Shown one piece after another: positions 55,236 through 64,000 of a stretch of 64,000 bases of DNA (its first letter is position 1; each line of letters begins with the position of its first letter). The position numbers and the translations under genes are program-made. The stretch spans positions 35,367,256 to 35,431,255 of the forward strand of contig CP137674.1 in NCBI GenBank assembly GCA_037976565.1, given 5' to 3'. This DNA is from Mesocentrotus franciscanus. Taxonomy: Eukaryota; Echinodermata; Echinoidea; Camarodonta; Strongylocentrotidae. The notes beneath the pieces are model-generated. The model had not been told where the DNA came from and made no database searches. It saw nothing but the letters and a program-made list of their open reading frames with translations.

Positions 55236-55822
55236 CTCTCTCTCTCTCTCTGCAAGCATCACTCTTTCTTTCTTTCTCTCTCTCTCTCTCTCTCTCTTTG
55301 ACAATCATCTTTCTTTCCACAATACAGAATGGAGGATAAAAGCAGGGTAGTAACAAACAAAAGGAAAAATATTTTAGGCGCAACTTAATTTTAAATAACT
55401 GATAGGAGCGACCCTCCAAATGTTTTTTTTTCCTGTTTACTTTAGTTCTTCACGAGTAACCTTTGTTATATTTTTATGAATGAATAGAAAATGGTAATGA
55501 TAAGTAGTTTTATAAAATTAAATTTAATCAAATCATTTGAAATAAAATCCACAATTTTGAATTATAATTTATAATCTATATTAACCAATATAATTTCAAA
55601 ATAAGAATAAAAATGGATTACAAAATAAATAGCGGAACATTAATCAAGTATTATAATTAGGTAATCAATATAAAGAAGAAAGCTTACATAGGGTGATTCT
55701 GGGCCAGCAGGCACTTGAGCTCCAGATGATTCTATCGGCACGACGGTGGGACTAGACTCCACCCCACAGACTGCTACATAGGCGATTAATGTCACGATAA
55801 AGACGGATGTTCTGTGATCCAT
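51401..55822 (-). CDS. Small secreted EF-hand protein (4 coding exons, one 20-nt microexon)
   Basis: On the minus strand: exon 1 55688-55822, exon 2 54497-54516, exon 3 52761-52888, exon 4 51401-51651; total 534 nt, 177 residues, all phases compatible. Residues 1-23 form a signal peptide (hydrophobic VFIVTLIAYVAVCGV). EF-hand 1 loop is DDDHDGRVTSEE (positions 1, 3, 5 and 12 acidic, Gly at 6), followed by WKRAFMILLAIY. EF-hand 2 loop is DSDGDGALTVAE, split by intron 3. Both have canonical calcium-ligand positions. The tail is basic and Gln/Arg-rich (RKKEQRQRDQLYIRDRN ...). The protein is likely secreted and calcium-binding. I do not recognise a specific family, and its role is unknown. It is convergent with STIL. 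No typical ER retention signal (KDEL/HDEL) ends the protein. Confidence 0.8.
51840..52035. repeat. (GA)n-rich tract with GGGAGAGAAATA units
   Basis: Low-complexity purine tract in intron 3 of the EF-hand gene. A longer unit (about 46-50 bp, GAGAGATATAGTGAAAGGGA) is repeated two to three times. Confidence 0.85.
52761..52888 (-). CDS. EF-hand protein exon 3 (EF-hand 1)
   Basis: 128 nt between acceptor CTACCAG and donor GTAATA. It encodes IIPPFVPMTADLDHIDDDHD GRVTSEEWKRAFMILLAIYD SD, with a complete first EF-hand loop and the first residues of the second. Confidence 0.88.
53195..53565. repeat. C-rich minisatellite facing its own inverse (fold-back)
   Basis: The left half (53197-53365) is made of GACAATTACCCCCGAG units of about 13-18 bp. 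The right half (53430-53560) has the complementary GGGTAATTGTCCTCGGGG units. The two halves flank about 60 bp of unrelated sequence and could fold into a long hairpin. It lies in intron 2 of the EF-hand gene. Confidence 0.75.
53507..54330. repeat. 411-bp tandem duplication
   Basis: 53507-53917 is repeated at 53918-54330 with very few differences (for example GGGG/AGGG near the start and one-base homopolymer changes). Both units carry the same flank of the fold-back repeat (GATTATCCAGGGGGTAATTG). It is a recent event, or an assembly artefact of the same kind as the 8.65-kb block. Confidence 0.9.
54497..54516 (-). CDS. EF-hand protein exon 2, 20-nt microexon
   Basis: A 20-nt segment, minus-strand sequence GAGCTTCCTGTGCGACCTAG, sits between a strong acceptor (TTGATTTTACAG) and a strong donor (GTAAGA). 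It enters in phase 0 and leaves in phase 2, exactly the phase needed to join exon 1 to exon 3 (ELPVRPS followed by IIPPFVP). Confidence 0.7.
54878..55140. mobile_element. 263-bp hAT MITE with 8-bp target duplication
   Basis: The ends are CAGGGGCGGATCCAG and GGGGATCCGCCACTG, an imperfect inverted pair. Both sides are flanked by the exact 8-bp duplication GGTCATAT (54870-54877 and 55141-55148). It has no coding capacity. It lies in intron 1 of the EF-hand gene. Confidence 0.88.
55181..55300. repeat. (CA)n and (CT)n compound microsatellite
   Basis: CACACA run followed by TCTCTC runs in intron 1 of the EF-hand gene. Confidence 0.95.
55688..55822 (-). CDS. EF-hand protein exon 1 (signal peptide)
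   Basis: 45 codons, MDHRTSVFIVTLIAYVAVCG VESSPTVVPIESSGAQVPAG PESPY, ending in phase 0 before GTAAGC. A possible acceptor (TTTTTTATTCCAAG) lies just upstream of the ATG, so a noncoding exon may exist further upstream; a GTAAGT donor on the minus strand at about 57528 could end it. Confidence 0.8.
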
Positions 55823-56330
55823 TTTGAATCTTGGAATAAAAAAGATAGCACAAAAGTGTCATGTTAAAAAAAAAACTCTTTGATTCTCCTTGTATCTCAT
55901 TCAGTTTCCTGTTGTTAGTGATTCCAATTCATGATTATTGGTACTAAAGTCGTATGTGAGCAACTATGCCCTCTGTAACTAAATCTGTGACGGATATAAG
56001 AGGGGTGCACGACCGGCCTGCGCCCCTTTTAAAAGCAAATTTTTGTACATAAAAATTAAAATGTAACCCACTGTGCTTCAGTGGCTTTATTACCTTGTAA
56101 CATTTTAGAACCAGGCGGCGCGTAAAAATGCGAAAGCCTTAGGGTTCTTGCTAGAATTTGTATCTGTCTCCTTTACAAAAAAAAACCCTTGATCTGCACC
56201 TGAGCTACGCCACTGGGCTGGCCTATATCGATTGCCAAGAATTGCTACCATGAATGCTTCTAAGACAAGCTTGTCTGAACATCGACTTGTATCAGGATGA
56301 AGGTAGCACTTGCAGGATGGCATGGTTGCA
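55823..56330. other. Upstream of the EF-hand gene
   Basis: No coding sequence recognised. CTACGCCACTG at about 56206-56216 looks like one end of a hAT MITE, but I could not find its partner. Confidence 0.4.
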
Positions 56331-56333
56331 TAA

Positions 56334-56429
56334 ATGATGTTATTGATGATGATGGTGATAATGGTGATGATGATAATGATGATGATGATGATGATAGTGA
56401 TGATGATGATGATTATGATGGTGGTGGTG

Positions 56430-56482
<53 letters not shown>

Positions 56483-56615
56483 GATGATGGTGATGATGAT
56501 GGTGATGATGGTGTTGTTGATGATGATGGTGACGATGATGATGATGGTGACGATGATGATGATGATGATGATGATGATTAAGGTGATGATGATGGTGATG
56601 ATGGTGGTGATGTTT
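56334..56615. repeat. (GAT)n microsatellite, ~280 bp
   Basis: GAT/GGT trinucleotide tract. Poly-Asp, poly-Met and poly-His open frames in three readings are artefacts of the repeat. Confidence 0.97.
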
Positions 56616-57850
56616 TATTAAAATCATCCGTACGGCTATATCAAGAAACAAATGTTCACATTTCAATGCTGTAAAAGCATTTTTTCTTGCATTGTTCACC
56701 AAAAAATTGAAGAAAAATTAACGACTTGAATGAAAACTTCTGTAGTCCTACGCAATAATATAGTAGGATGATAAAACCATATCATGGTGTGAAAATGCAG
56801 CAGTTTAATTCGAAGAGGCGTAACCAGGGAACCCAGTTGAATGGCGCGCTGAATCTTTTATCGAATTTTTCAATCTGACGAAAGAAAAAAAATGTTTATT
56901 ACAGTACAACACCCACGTACAATCATTATTTTCACGGATAAAAGGGCACAATTTAAGACAACATGCTGGGGATTGGAAGCCTAGCACTCATTGATTCAAG
57001 GCGTACCCATTCATTAACATGTGCACTATATTAATTTTATTTATAATAACAAGGTGTGAGAGCTGGGGGGGGGGGGAGGATGGTATCTCAACGTCCCCTT
57101 AAACAAAATATATGGAATATGAGCACCCATGATACTGAGTGATCAACGTGACTGATTTGAAATTTAGATATGTAGCTTTGATCTTTTTTAACAGCGCAGT
57201 ATGAATAATAAGAAATGGAAGACTCTGTACTCGTCTACTTGTGCCACTTCCATGAGGTGTGGATCCTTCAACTGATTATCAAGATAGGCATATGTTGTTT
57301 GACTAGAAAAAAATGTGTTTGGCCTATGATTCATAAATCAGCAGCATCAGCTTTCTTTTACATTCAGAAAAGTTCATTTTTACATCATTAATGATAAACA
57401 AAAACATAATCTCTATATAAATTATTTATTCTATTAGTGTTAAAACCATTTGTAACCTTTTAAGATGTTAACTTAAATGCTCATCATACAAATTTATAAT
57501 AAAAAGCAGTCTTGCGATAAAACTTACCCGTCGTATTTAATGATTTATTCCCAAAGCCGACAGAATACTCGTCGATGTACTTCACCCAAAGACTCGGTTT
57601 ATGTTTACTGGAAGCGTCACTGCACTACTTGACGTAGTTATCCGATACTCAAGGACAATTGGATGGCGTATGCAGCAGGAAGAAGCCGATGTGCATCTCT
57701 CCCCTTCAGAATGAAGAAAAACAAATCAAGGAAAGTAATTGCAGTGGGTCTATATGTATTATCTCATGCGGAACCTGCACATTCCAACTTCTCATATTTT
57801 GTAAATATGTTTATACATGTTCTTACTTATTCTTTGTTGCTGTTATGAGT
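56616..57850. other. Intergenic, no gene recognised
   Basis: AT-rich. A minus-strand GTAAGT at about 57528 could be the donor of a 5-prime noncoding exon of the EF-hand gene, with the promoter around 57550-57700, but this is speculative. Confidence 0.35.
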
Positions 57851-57864
57851 TAATGTTTATGACT

Positions 57865-58000
57865 TTGTTATTATTATTATTATTATTTTTGTTTTAATTG
57901 TTTCTTATTGTGCTTAACAGGGCCCCATGGAAGACCACCATTATTGGTGATAATGAGTCACCCTGTCTAAATATAAGAAATAAATAAATAAATAAATAAA
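57865..58000 (+). mobile_element. LINE 3-prime tail
   Basis: GGGCCCCATGGAAGACCACC followed by a GTCACCCTGT block and (AAAT)n is the pattern of a LINE 3-prime end terminating in a short tandem tail. Only the last ~100 bp is present, as expected of a heavily 5-prime-truncated copy. Confidence 0.55.
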
Positions 58001-58592
58001 ACGTTGGGGATTCTACCCCTCCCCCCCCCCCGATGATCATCATTACTGGATACGCCACTATATATGGTCGATATTTTGAGTCTTGAAGAAGAGAAGCGAC
58101 TAGAAGTTTCCACGGTGATAAGCATAATATTCTGTATCACAATTGAATGAGATACGGGTGACCATTGATAACCTCACGTAGTGTCTCTTTTTGATGAAAT
58201 TTCCTCTAATCAAATTTACATACTATTTTGATTGATGTTACGCTTAAAAATTATGGGTAGAATTTGTCAACAGGGCTGGAACTCTCACTGGTTTCTCTGA
58301 AGGAGGATCGAGTCATTGTCCGATTTGAAGGCAACCTAGAATTGAGACATTTAAATGGGATTTCTTTTTTTCGTTCGATGTTTTCAATCTTCCGATTTGT
58401 TGAAGATTGATTAAAGTATATATTAGACCCTAGTCCTATCTGCGGAACAAACAAATCTGGACTTCTTTCGTATAACACGCGTTTCAAAAATGGCCCACCT
58501 GGCATAGGGGTGGGTGTCGATCGTCTCAAATTATGTAGGAAAGTTTGTTTTCTGAGACGATGATGTCGCGTGAAAAATATCTGGATGACCAT
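58001..58592. other. Intergenic, no gene recognised
   Basis: Contains a C homopolymer near 58020 and an open frame of 113 codons on the minus strand (58251-58592) with no recognised family or splice context, ending at the MITE boundary. I do not call it a gene. Confidence 0.4.
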
Positions 58593-59153
58593 TTAAAGGT
58601 ACTATGTCCCATTTGCAGCCAACATCAAATTCTGTAGAACTTTGCAGCAATTATGAATATGTCACGTATGTCCTATCTGTGAAATTTAAACGTTAGCAGT
58701 GTCCTAGTATTCAAACTGTGCAAGGAAACCCGTTTACTTTCTAGACTTCACTGTTAGACACTATTGAGTGACTGACTGACTTCCTGTTTATCTTTGGTAA
58801 TAACATACATAAAATGAGCTGTAAAGGGTACATGAGCATTTGTCTACATCAATAACCCACTTCTTGTAATGGCCAAAATTAAACTGATTGAATCTTTGCG
58901 CAGCACCAAACGTACGACCATACGATACAATGGTCTGAAAATCAGACTATTTACATAAAGGATTGCAATCCCTAAAGTCGATTCGACAATTAACGGCCGT
59001 TATTTTCCCACAAAAAGACGTTTTCTAGCCCTTTCGTTTTGAGGGAAGTTCTAAATTAGTATTATCTTTGAAATGCCGGTGGAATTTAACCTTTTCATTC
59101 TTTGGGCCTGCAAATAGGACACAGGGCCTGCAAATAGGACACAGTATCTTTAA
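58593..59153 (-). mobile_element. TTAA-flanked MITE, copy E
   Basis: 561 bp between TTAA at 58593-58596 and 59150-59153, reverse orientation. The left terminus AGGTACTATGTCCC is the best-preserved end in the window. A 20-bp segment near the right end (GGGCCTGCAAATAGGACACA) is tandemly duplicated, which accounts for the extra length. Confidence 0.88.
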
Positions 59154-59194
59154 GGATGACCAAAGGAATACCATACTACCTTTGATAGAGCGAG

Positions 59195-59275
59195 CGATCA
59201 GAGAGGATGGGAGGGGGTGGGGGAGGAGGAGGGGGAAAGGGAGGGGAAGGGGAGGGGGAAGGGGAGGGGGAGGGG
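59195..59275. repeat. G-rich (GGGGAA/GGGGGA)n tract
   Basis: About 75 bp of GGAGGGGGAAGGGG-type repeats. Several closely spaced G runs could form G-quadruplexes; the Gly/Arg open frame over it is an artefact. Confidence 0.85.
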
Positions 59276-60270
59276 CATACTTTTCTTATTCAAATGACAT
59301 TCGACTCGCGAGTGAAGAAAAGGAAGGTGGACACAAACCTTAAGAAAATTATTTGAAGCCGTTTGTGCTGGAACCCCCTAGCCTAGCTCATTGGATGATA
59401 AGATATAAACACTTCATATACCAAGTGAAATCCATCCTCTTCGTGCATTGTAAGGACACACTTGAATGATCGAAATCTATATGCATATATCATGTGTTTA
59501 TATAGTGGAGATCATCTAAAAATGAGTTAATATTTTTGCTCCTCGTTATAGATCTATTTTCTGGATTCCTTTTCAAATCAATTTCTGCTAATTTGAAGTG
59601 ACTACTGTTTGACATTGCCGAGGAAAATCCAGAAACCCCTTGTCAGAAATTAGTTTGTTTATTTGCAATCCTGTGATTCTGACCCAGATTAAGATTTATA
59701 TAGTTTTAGACAAAAAATAGAAGCCATTGACTTTTGTCCCAATTTGATCATATCCCACATTTTTTATCTCTCTGTTTCCGCACCTTAGAATATCTTGTCA
59801 CATAACTTTGATAGAATTGAGGTCGTGGGACGGGTCGTGTACACGTCCTCTGCCTGCTGTGATAGGTTAAATACATTGGCGTAGAGGCAGAGGGAGGGGG
59901 GCACACTGGCACCCTAGAATTGCGGGAAAAAGAGGAAAGAAAGAGGACGAAATGAGAGAAAAGGAAAGAAAGGAAAGTGAAAAGAAAATGAAAGGACCCT
60001 CTCCTAACCCTCCCCCTAATAGATGGTGTAAAATTACATTTCATCCATCCATATAATATACCCCAGTGATGCTCGGCCCCTCAAACTACGTCATTCGATT
60101 GTATATAATACAGAGTTGAAAACAAGAAACAGGATGATGCCAATACGTCATGGTTGCTATGACACCAAACTTCAAGTAGAAAAGGTAAATTAATGACCTT
60201 ATCAAAGTTTCAAGTTTTTTGTAGTAAATACGATTGAACCTTCATCTACTCAAAAAGTGCGGGTTAGAAG
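59276..60270. other. Intergenic, no gene recognised
   Basis: AT-rich, with a purine-rich tract (about 59925-60000) next to CATTGGCGTAGAGGC at 59874, which looks like a hAT end without an identified partner. Confidence 0.4.
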
Positions 60271-60588
60271 TTTTTTATTTTTTTATTTTTTTAAATTTTG
60301 TTTTATTTCTACAAATGTGTAATACAAACAAAAACATACAATTGAATATAATAAATAAACGTTTTCCATATTGATATCAATTGCTTATACATAAACATAA
60401 TTAAACAAAAATTCATTTGCATTATATAACTTGGCAACAAAGTAAACTTAAAGTATATAAACATAATTTATAAGTCAATTGCACATTATTCACTTATTTA
60501 AAAAAAACCTAAACAAATCTGGAGGTTATTTCACTGGTACAATGCCTGCCCCACCCTGCCCCCTCCCTCCCATAAACACACACAACAC

Positions 60589-60632
60589 ACGCGCACTCAC
60601 CACACACACACACACACACGCACACGCACACT
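60589..60632. repeat. (CA)n microsatellite
   Basis: CACACA run within the 3-prime part of the Tx1-like element. Confidence 0.9.
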
Positions 60633-60986
60633 ACTTACTCTGCTATGGATGTCTGCTAACATTCTCAACTGAAGAAAAATATACTAAATAATTAAGTTAA
60701 CCAGGCCGCAAAAATAGAGTTACACTTTAGCAAGCTCACGGTGGAGAGGAAAACAAATCTTATTTAAACCTAATCTGCTCCCACTTTAGAAAATGTAATT
60801 CCAGCTTTCCCATTCTAATGGCTATTTTCTTTTCCTCATCCCTATAATTAAAAATGTTTTCTTCATTTTTCTAAAGTTGGTACTTGCCCCCGATCTTGAC
60901 ATAAATATAACAGTCTTAACCATGAAAATTATAGTATTACAGATTTTAATTCTATATGAACTGCCTGCCAACCCAACAAATATATC

Positions 60987-61673
60987 TCACCATTCTAAAT
61001 CTTTAATTTCATTTAACTCAAAAGTTGTACTCAAAAGTTGTACTAAAGCCTGCCATATCCTTTGAACGCTCCCGCAGGATAAAAATAAATGTTTATACGT
61101 TTCTGTTTCCTGTTTACAAAACGAACATAAATTATCGCCAACAAAACCAAATCTATGAAGATGCTCATTAGTATATATGGCTCCATGCAATAATCTGAAT
61201 TGAAATTCTCGTTGTTTTCTAATGAGTATAGTAATTCTTGGTCTAATAAATATTTCTTTCAATTCTTTCTCTATAAAATCATACTTTTTTTGCCCATCCC
61301 TTACCTTCAAATCATACGTTTGCTGTAGTACTTGTATAAAATAATCATAAATTGTTCTTGAACCCACATCTAAAAATTGTTTCTTTTTACCTGAAATATA
61401 AAAATAAGTATTATAGCTTAAAACATCAACCTCGAGGAATTGTATTGAGCCTGAATCTTCTTTCCATAACCTGGGTATCGCATCATAAATATCAATAATC
61501 ATAAGCAAATTATTACCTTTCATACCGAGGTTCACAAAATATTGAACAGGCTTAACATGAGCTTTCTCAATCAAGTGATTCACTTGAACAATCCCTTTTT
61601 CAAACAAGTATCTATCAAATATAGTTTTTCCATTTATACATATATTCCTATTATTAAAAATAATTGGATTCAT
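60987..61673 (-). pseudogene. LINE ORF2 C-terminal domain (zf-RVT type)
   Basis: An open frame of 228 codons. It contains REFQFRLLHGAIYTNEHLHR FGFVGDNLCSFCKQ, the C-terminal cysteine/histidine domain typical of Tx1/L1-clade ORF2 proteins. It stops at 60987-60989. It is the C-terminal part only, with no polymerase motifs. Confidence 0.8.
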
Positions 61674-62224
61674 AATTATAACCGTCCAAATATCTTAAAT
61701 TATTTGTCTCTTGCCATACTTGCAACATTTCCATATAGTACGGTGGAATATCTAAAGCGAACTTAATCTTTTTTATATCATAATCACATAAAAAATAATT
61801 CTACCACCCACAAACTGGAAGTAATAATCAAAAAACAATTTCCATCCCAATTTTTTTGTCTCCATATAAAAGACGTTTTATCCATATTATGCGCTGTATT
61901 TTAACGGACATTTCAAAATTAATCATTCTTAATCCTCCAAAGTCATAATCCTGATACATTATTGCCCGTTTAATTCGATCATTCCCCCTCCATATAAATT
62001 CAAATGAAATTTTTGCTACTTCTTTGTATACCCAATGAGGGACAATAACGAGAGATGAGATATAATTTAATTTTGAAAGCGCATAAGTTTTTAACAAATG
62101 TATTTTTTCCATAATAGTTAAAGAAGACCGGCCTACAGTAAACCAAACACACCCACACACATGCACACCCACACGTGCGCTTACACACTTTATGTTTAGA
62201 AAGATACTTAATCGATCTCATTGA

Positions 62225-62710
62225 TTGACAATTTTAAGTCGTTTTCGCTGTGGCAGTCATTACCTGCCAATTGTAGCTGGTAGATATTCAAATACTCCCA
62301 GGAAAATGAGGTTATGTACGCTCTGCAATTTGCAAGCACTTGGGGATGAGTTTCATTACTTGTTTGTATGCCCTGCCTTTCGTTCTGACAGAAAATTGTT
62401 TATTGATAAATATTTTATTGAGAGACCGAATACACTGAAAATTGACCAGCTTTTTAACTCCAATAATGTACAAACACGTTTAAACTTAGTAAAATTCTGT
62501 CGAAAAATAATGCTTCGTTTTCATCAATTTAAGTATGTGCTCAACACATGTTAAGAGTTCAATATTAACTTTATGTTTCTCTTTTTGTCTCATATCAAAT
62601 TAATAAATTTATATAAATAATATTTTCAGTAATTCATTAATTCAAATAACAATTTACTGGTGCCAGTAACTTTCTTTTTTAATTTCTTCCATTAATTTTG
62701 TCATTAATTA
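62225..62710 (+). mobile_element. C-terminal end of a second LINE, opposite orientation
   Basis: An open frame at 62225-62554 encodes LSRFRCGSHYLPIVAGRYSN and CTLCNLQALGDEFHYLFVCP, the C-terminal Cys/His domain found in another group of animal LINEs. It is followed by an AT-rich 3-prime end and (ATT)n from about 62740. It is not the same family as the adjacent minus-strand element, and both are truncated near 62150-62225, head to head. Confidence 0.65.
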
Positions 62711-62744
62711 TCGTTATAATTATTATAATCTTTAAAAAAAAAAA

Positions 62745-62815
62745 TCATTATTATTATTATTATTATTATTAATATTGTTATTATCATTATAATAATTATT
62801 ATTATTATCATCATA
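62745..62815. repeat. (ATT)n microsatellite
   Basis: ATTATTATT tract with AAT interruptions, probably grown from the tail of the preceding LINE. Confidence 0.85.
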
Positions 62816-62987
62816 ATTTTGCTCACTAGCTATTGTCGATAGTGTTATTTTAATTGATTAACATTAATTCGATTTGAATTGTATATTGTACAGTGTTAAA
62901 TTGACAAATTCTAACTGATTGTAAACTTCTCCAATACCCCAATGCGGATGACATGAAAATAAATTGTCATTTTCATTGTCATTGTCA

Positions 62988-63060
62988 CCCACCCACACAC
63001 ACTTTTTTTTTCCAACACACACACACACACGTGCGCGCGCACACACACACGCGCATTCAT
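62988..63060. repeat. (CA)n/(CG) microsatellite
   Basis: CACACAC runs with a central GTGCGCGCGC segment. Confidence 0.9.
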
Positions 63061-64000
63061 TTGCCCCTATCGCCCGAACCACTAAAAGAAGAAGAAGAAT
63101 TATCGAAATATAAGTGGGAAAAAATGCGGAGAACGATACAGAAAAGATGAAGCAGTGGCAGAATCAGAGAGAGAAGGAAGAGAACTTAGCTGCATTACAA
63201 GAAGAAGAAATAATAATGAGAAAGAGACGATCATGAAGCGACAGAAGAAAAAAAAATCAAAGACGAAAAAAAAAAAAATCGTTGAAAATAAGATTTAGAT
63301 TCACGTCAGGTTATATGAAATGGAATTACACTCACCCAGTTGACAGGTCCAAGAGTCACGTCATCTCTCACCTTGATGATATCAAGGTTCTCAATATTAA
63401 TAAATGGTAAATAATCAAGTCACATTACCAAACCGACTCGGAGCCGACCAATAACCGACAAACTCTCTTGGTTATTCAGGGTATGTCGATCTGTCGATCG
63501 TTAGTATGACTGGGGTGTCATGAAAAACACCTTAAGCAGGGTATGGGGTACTCGCCTAACACTGTATACGGGGATTTACGTGCCTAATAGGCCTACATTG
63601 GCTTCTTTCGCAAACATAGAATATGATTTTTGTTTTCCCCAAATTGTGCACACGTAATGTATACATTGTGTGTTATGTATCCGTCAGGCATCAGCGCAGC
63701 GATCGCTACCAAAATGGGCATGATGGATTTAGGAGGGGGGAGTGAGTTTAGAAGAGGGAGGAGGGTGGGTTTAGGAAGGGGGTGGGGGGCGTAAAGAAAA
63801 GTATTGTCATTATACAAGCTTTTTAAATGAATCCTGTATTTAACAAAGAAAAAATGAATCTTACTCAGCTAATCTTCTTTTGAATTGGATCACCCAATCA
63901 CCTCACCATGCAACTACATAGCCTACATCATATGGGAAATGTAACATTTCGATTCTTTACCAAGTCACAGGAATTCTTTACAATCCGTCATAATCTTAAA
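63061..64000. other. No gene recognised
   Basis: A purine-rich stretch (63090-63290) followed by AT-rich sequence. On the minus strand CTGG|GTGAGT at about 63340 could be a splice donor, but no adjoining coding sequence is convincing. Confidence 0.4.

Larger units (their letters stand above)
60271..62145 (-). mobile_element. Tx1/L1-like LINE, 5-prime truncated
   Basis: On the minus strand, 62140-61828 encodes the end of the reverse transcriptase region (LLKTYALSKLNYISSLVIVP, FEFIWRGNDRIKRAIMYQD, GGLRMINF), as in L1/Tx1 ORF2. 61673-60987 encodes the C-terminal domain ending in a zinc-binding motif (CSFCKQETETYKHLFLSC). A frame break separates the two pieces near 61680-61830. The 3-prime end is an A-rich tail seen as T runs at 60270-60300. 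The element is inactive. Confidence 0.8.

Noticed and set aside
56297..56702. Long poly-Asp, poly-Met and poly-His open frames
   Set aside because: They are three readings of a GAT trinucleotide microsatellite.
58251..58592. 113-codon minus-strand frame
   Set aside because: No recognised family; starts exactly at a MITE boundary.

Overview
This is a window of animal nuclear DNA. Genes are split by GT-AG introns, the sequence is AT-rich and full of SINEs, LINE fragments, MITEs and microsatellites, and the recognisable proteins are metazoan (STIL, an FBXL12-like F-box/LRR protein, C2H2 zinc fingers). The repeat content and the degree of protein divergence suggest a marine invertebrate deuterostome, most likely an echinoderm such as a sea urchin. 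That placement is inference and no sequence search was possible.

Layout. 1-3.1 kb: a C2H2 zinc-finger array on the + strand, broken by frameshifts and stops. 7.2-7.7 kb: a damaged exon on the - strand resembling the AIG1/ADTRP membrane hydrolase family. 8.3-10.7 kb: two adjacent tandem-repeat fields. 12.1-20.05 kb: an FBXL12-like F-box/LRR gene (+), three coding exons. Its first intron contains a 5-prime-truncated AP-endonuclease LINE (-) and a 1351-bp element with 46-bp terminal inverted repeats. 20.05-28.70 kb and 29.20-37.88 kb are two near-identical copies of the same 8.65 kb, separated by exactly 500 N. This is most simply two haplotypes left side by side by the assembler. The second copy joins seamlessly to the rest of STIL (34.8-47.9 kb, +, 14 coding exons), a centriole-duplication protein whose coiled coil, STAN motif and conserved C-terminus are all visible. 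51.4-55.8 kb: a convergent four-exon gene (-) for a small secreted protein with two canonical EF-hands, including a 20-nt microexon. 57.8-63 kb: LINE remnants, including a Tx1/L1-like 3-prime end (-) and the C-terminal end of a different LINE (+).

The most informative repeat structure is a family of ~540-560 bp MITEs. Five independent loci, plus one duplicated by the assembly, share a TIR beginning AGGTACTATGTCCC and are flanked by TTAA, as expected of piggyBac-type elements. Two hAT-like MITE groups (one with 6-bp and one with an 8-bp target duplication) and several tRNA-derived SINEs are also visible.

STIL, the FBXL12-like gene and the AIG1-like exon carry single-exon frame breaks although their introns and splice sites are intact. 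Together with the 500-N gap and many homopolymer differences between the two copies, this points to consensus indel errors in a draft assembly rather than to gene death. I see no operon, CRISPR array or prokaryotic system, and no clear candidate for a wholly new biological system. The best leads are the microexon-containing EF-hand gene and the TTAA MITE family.
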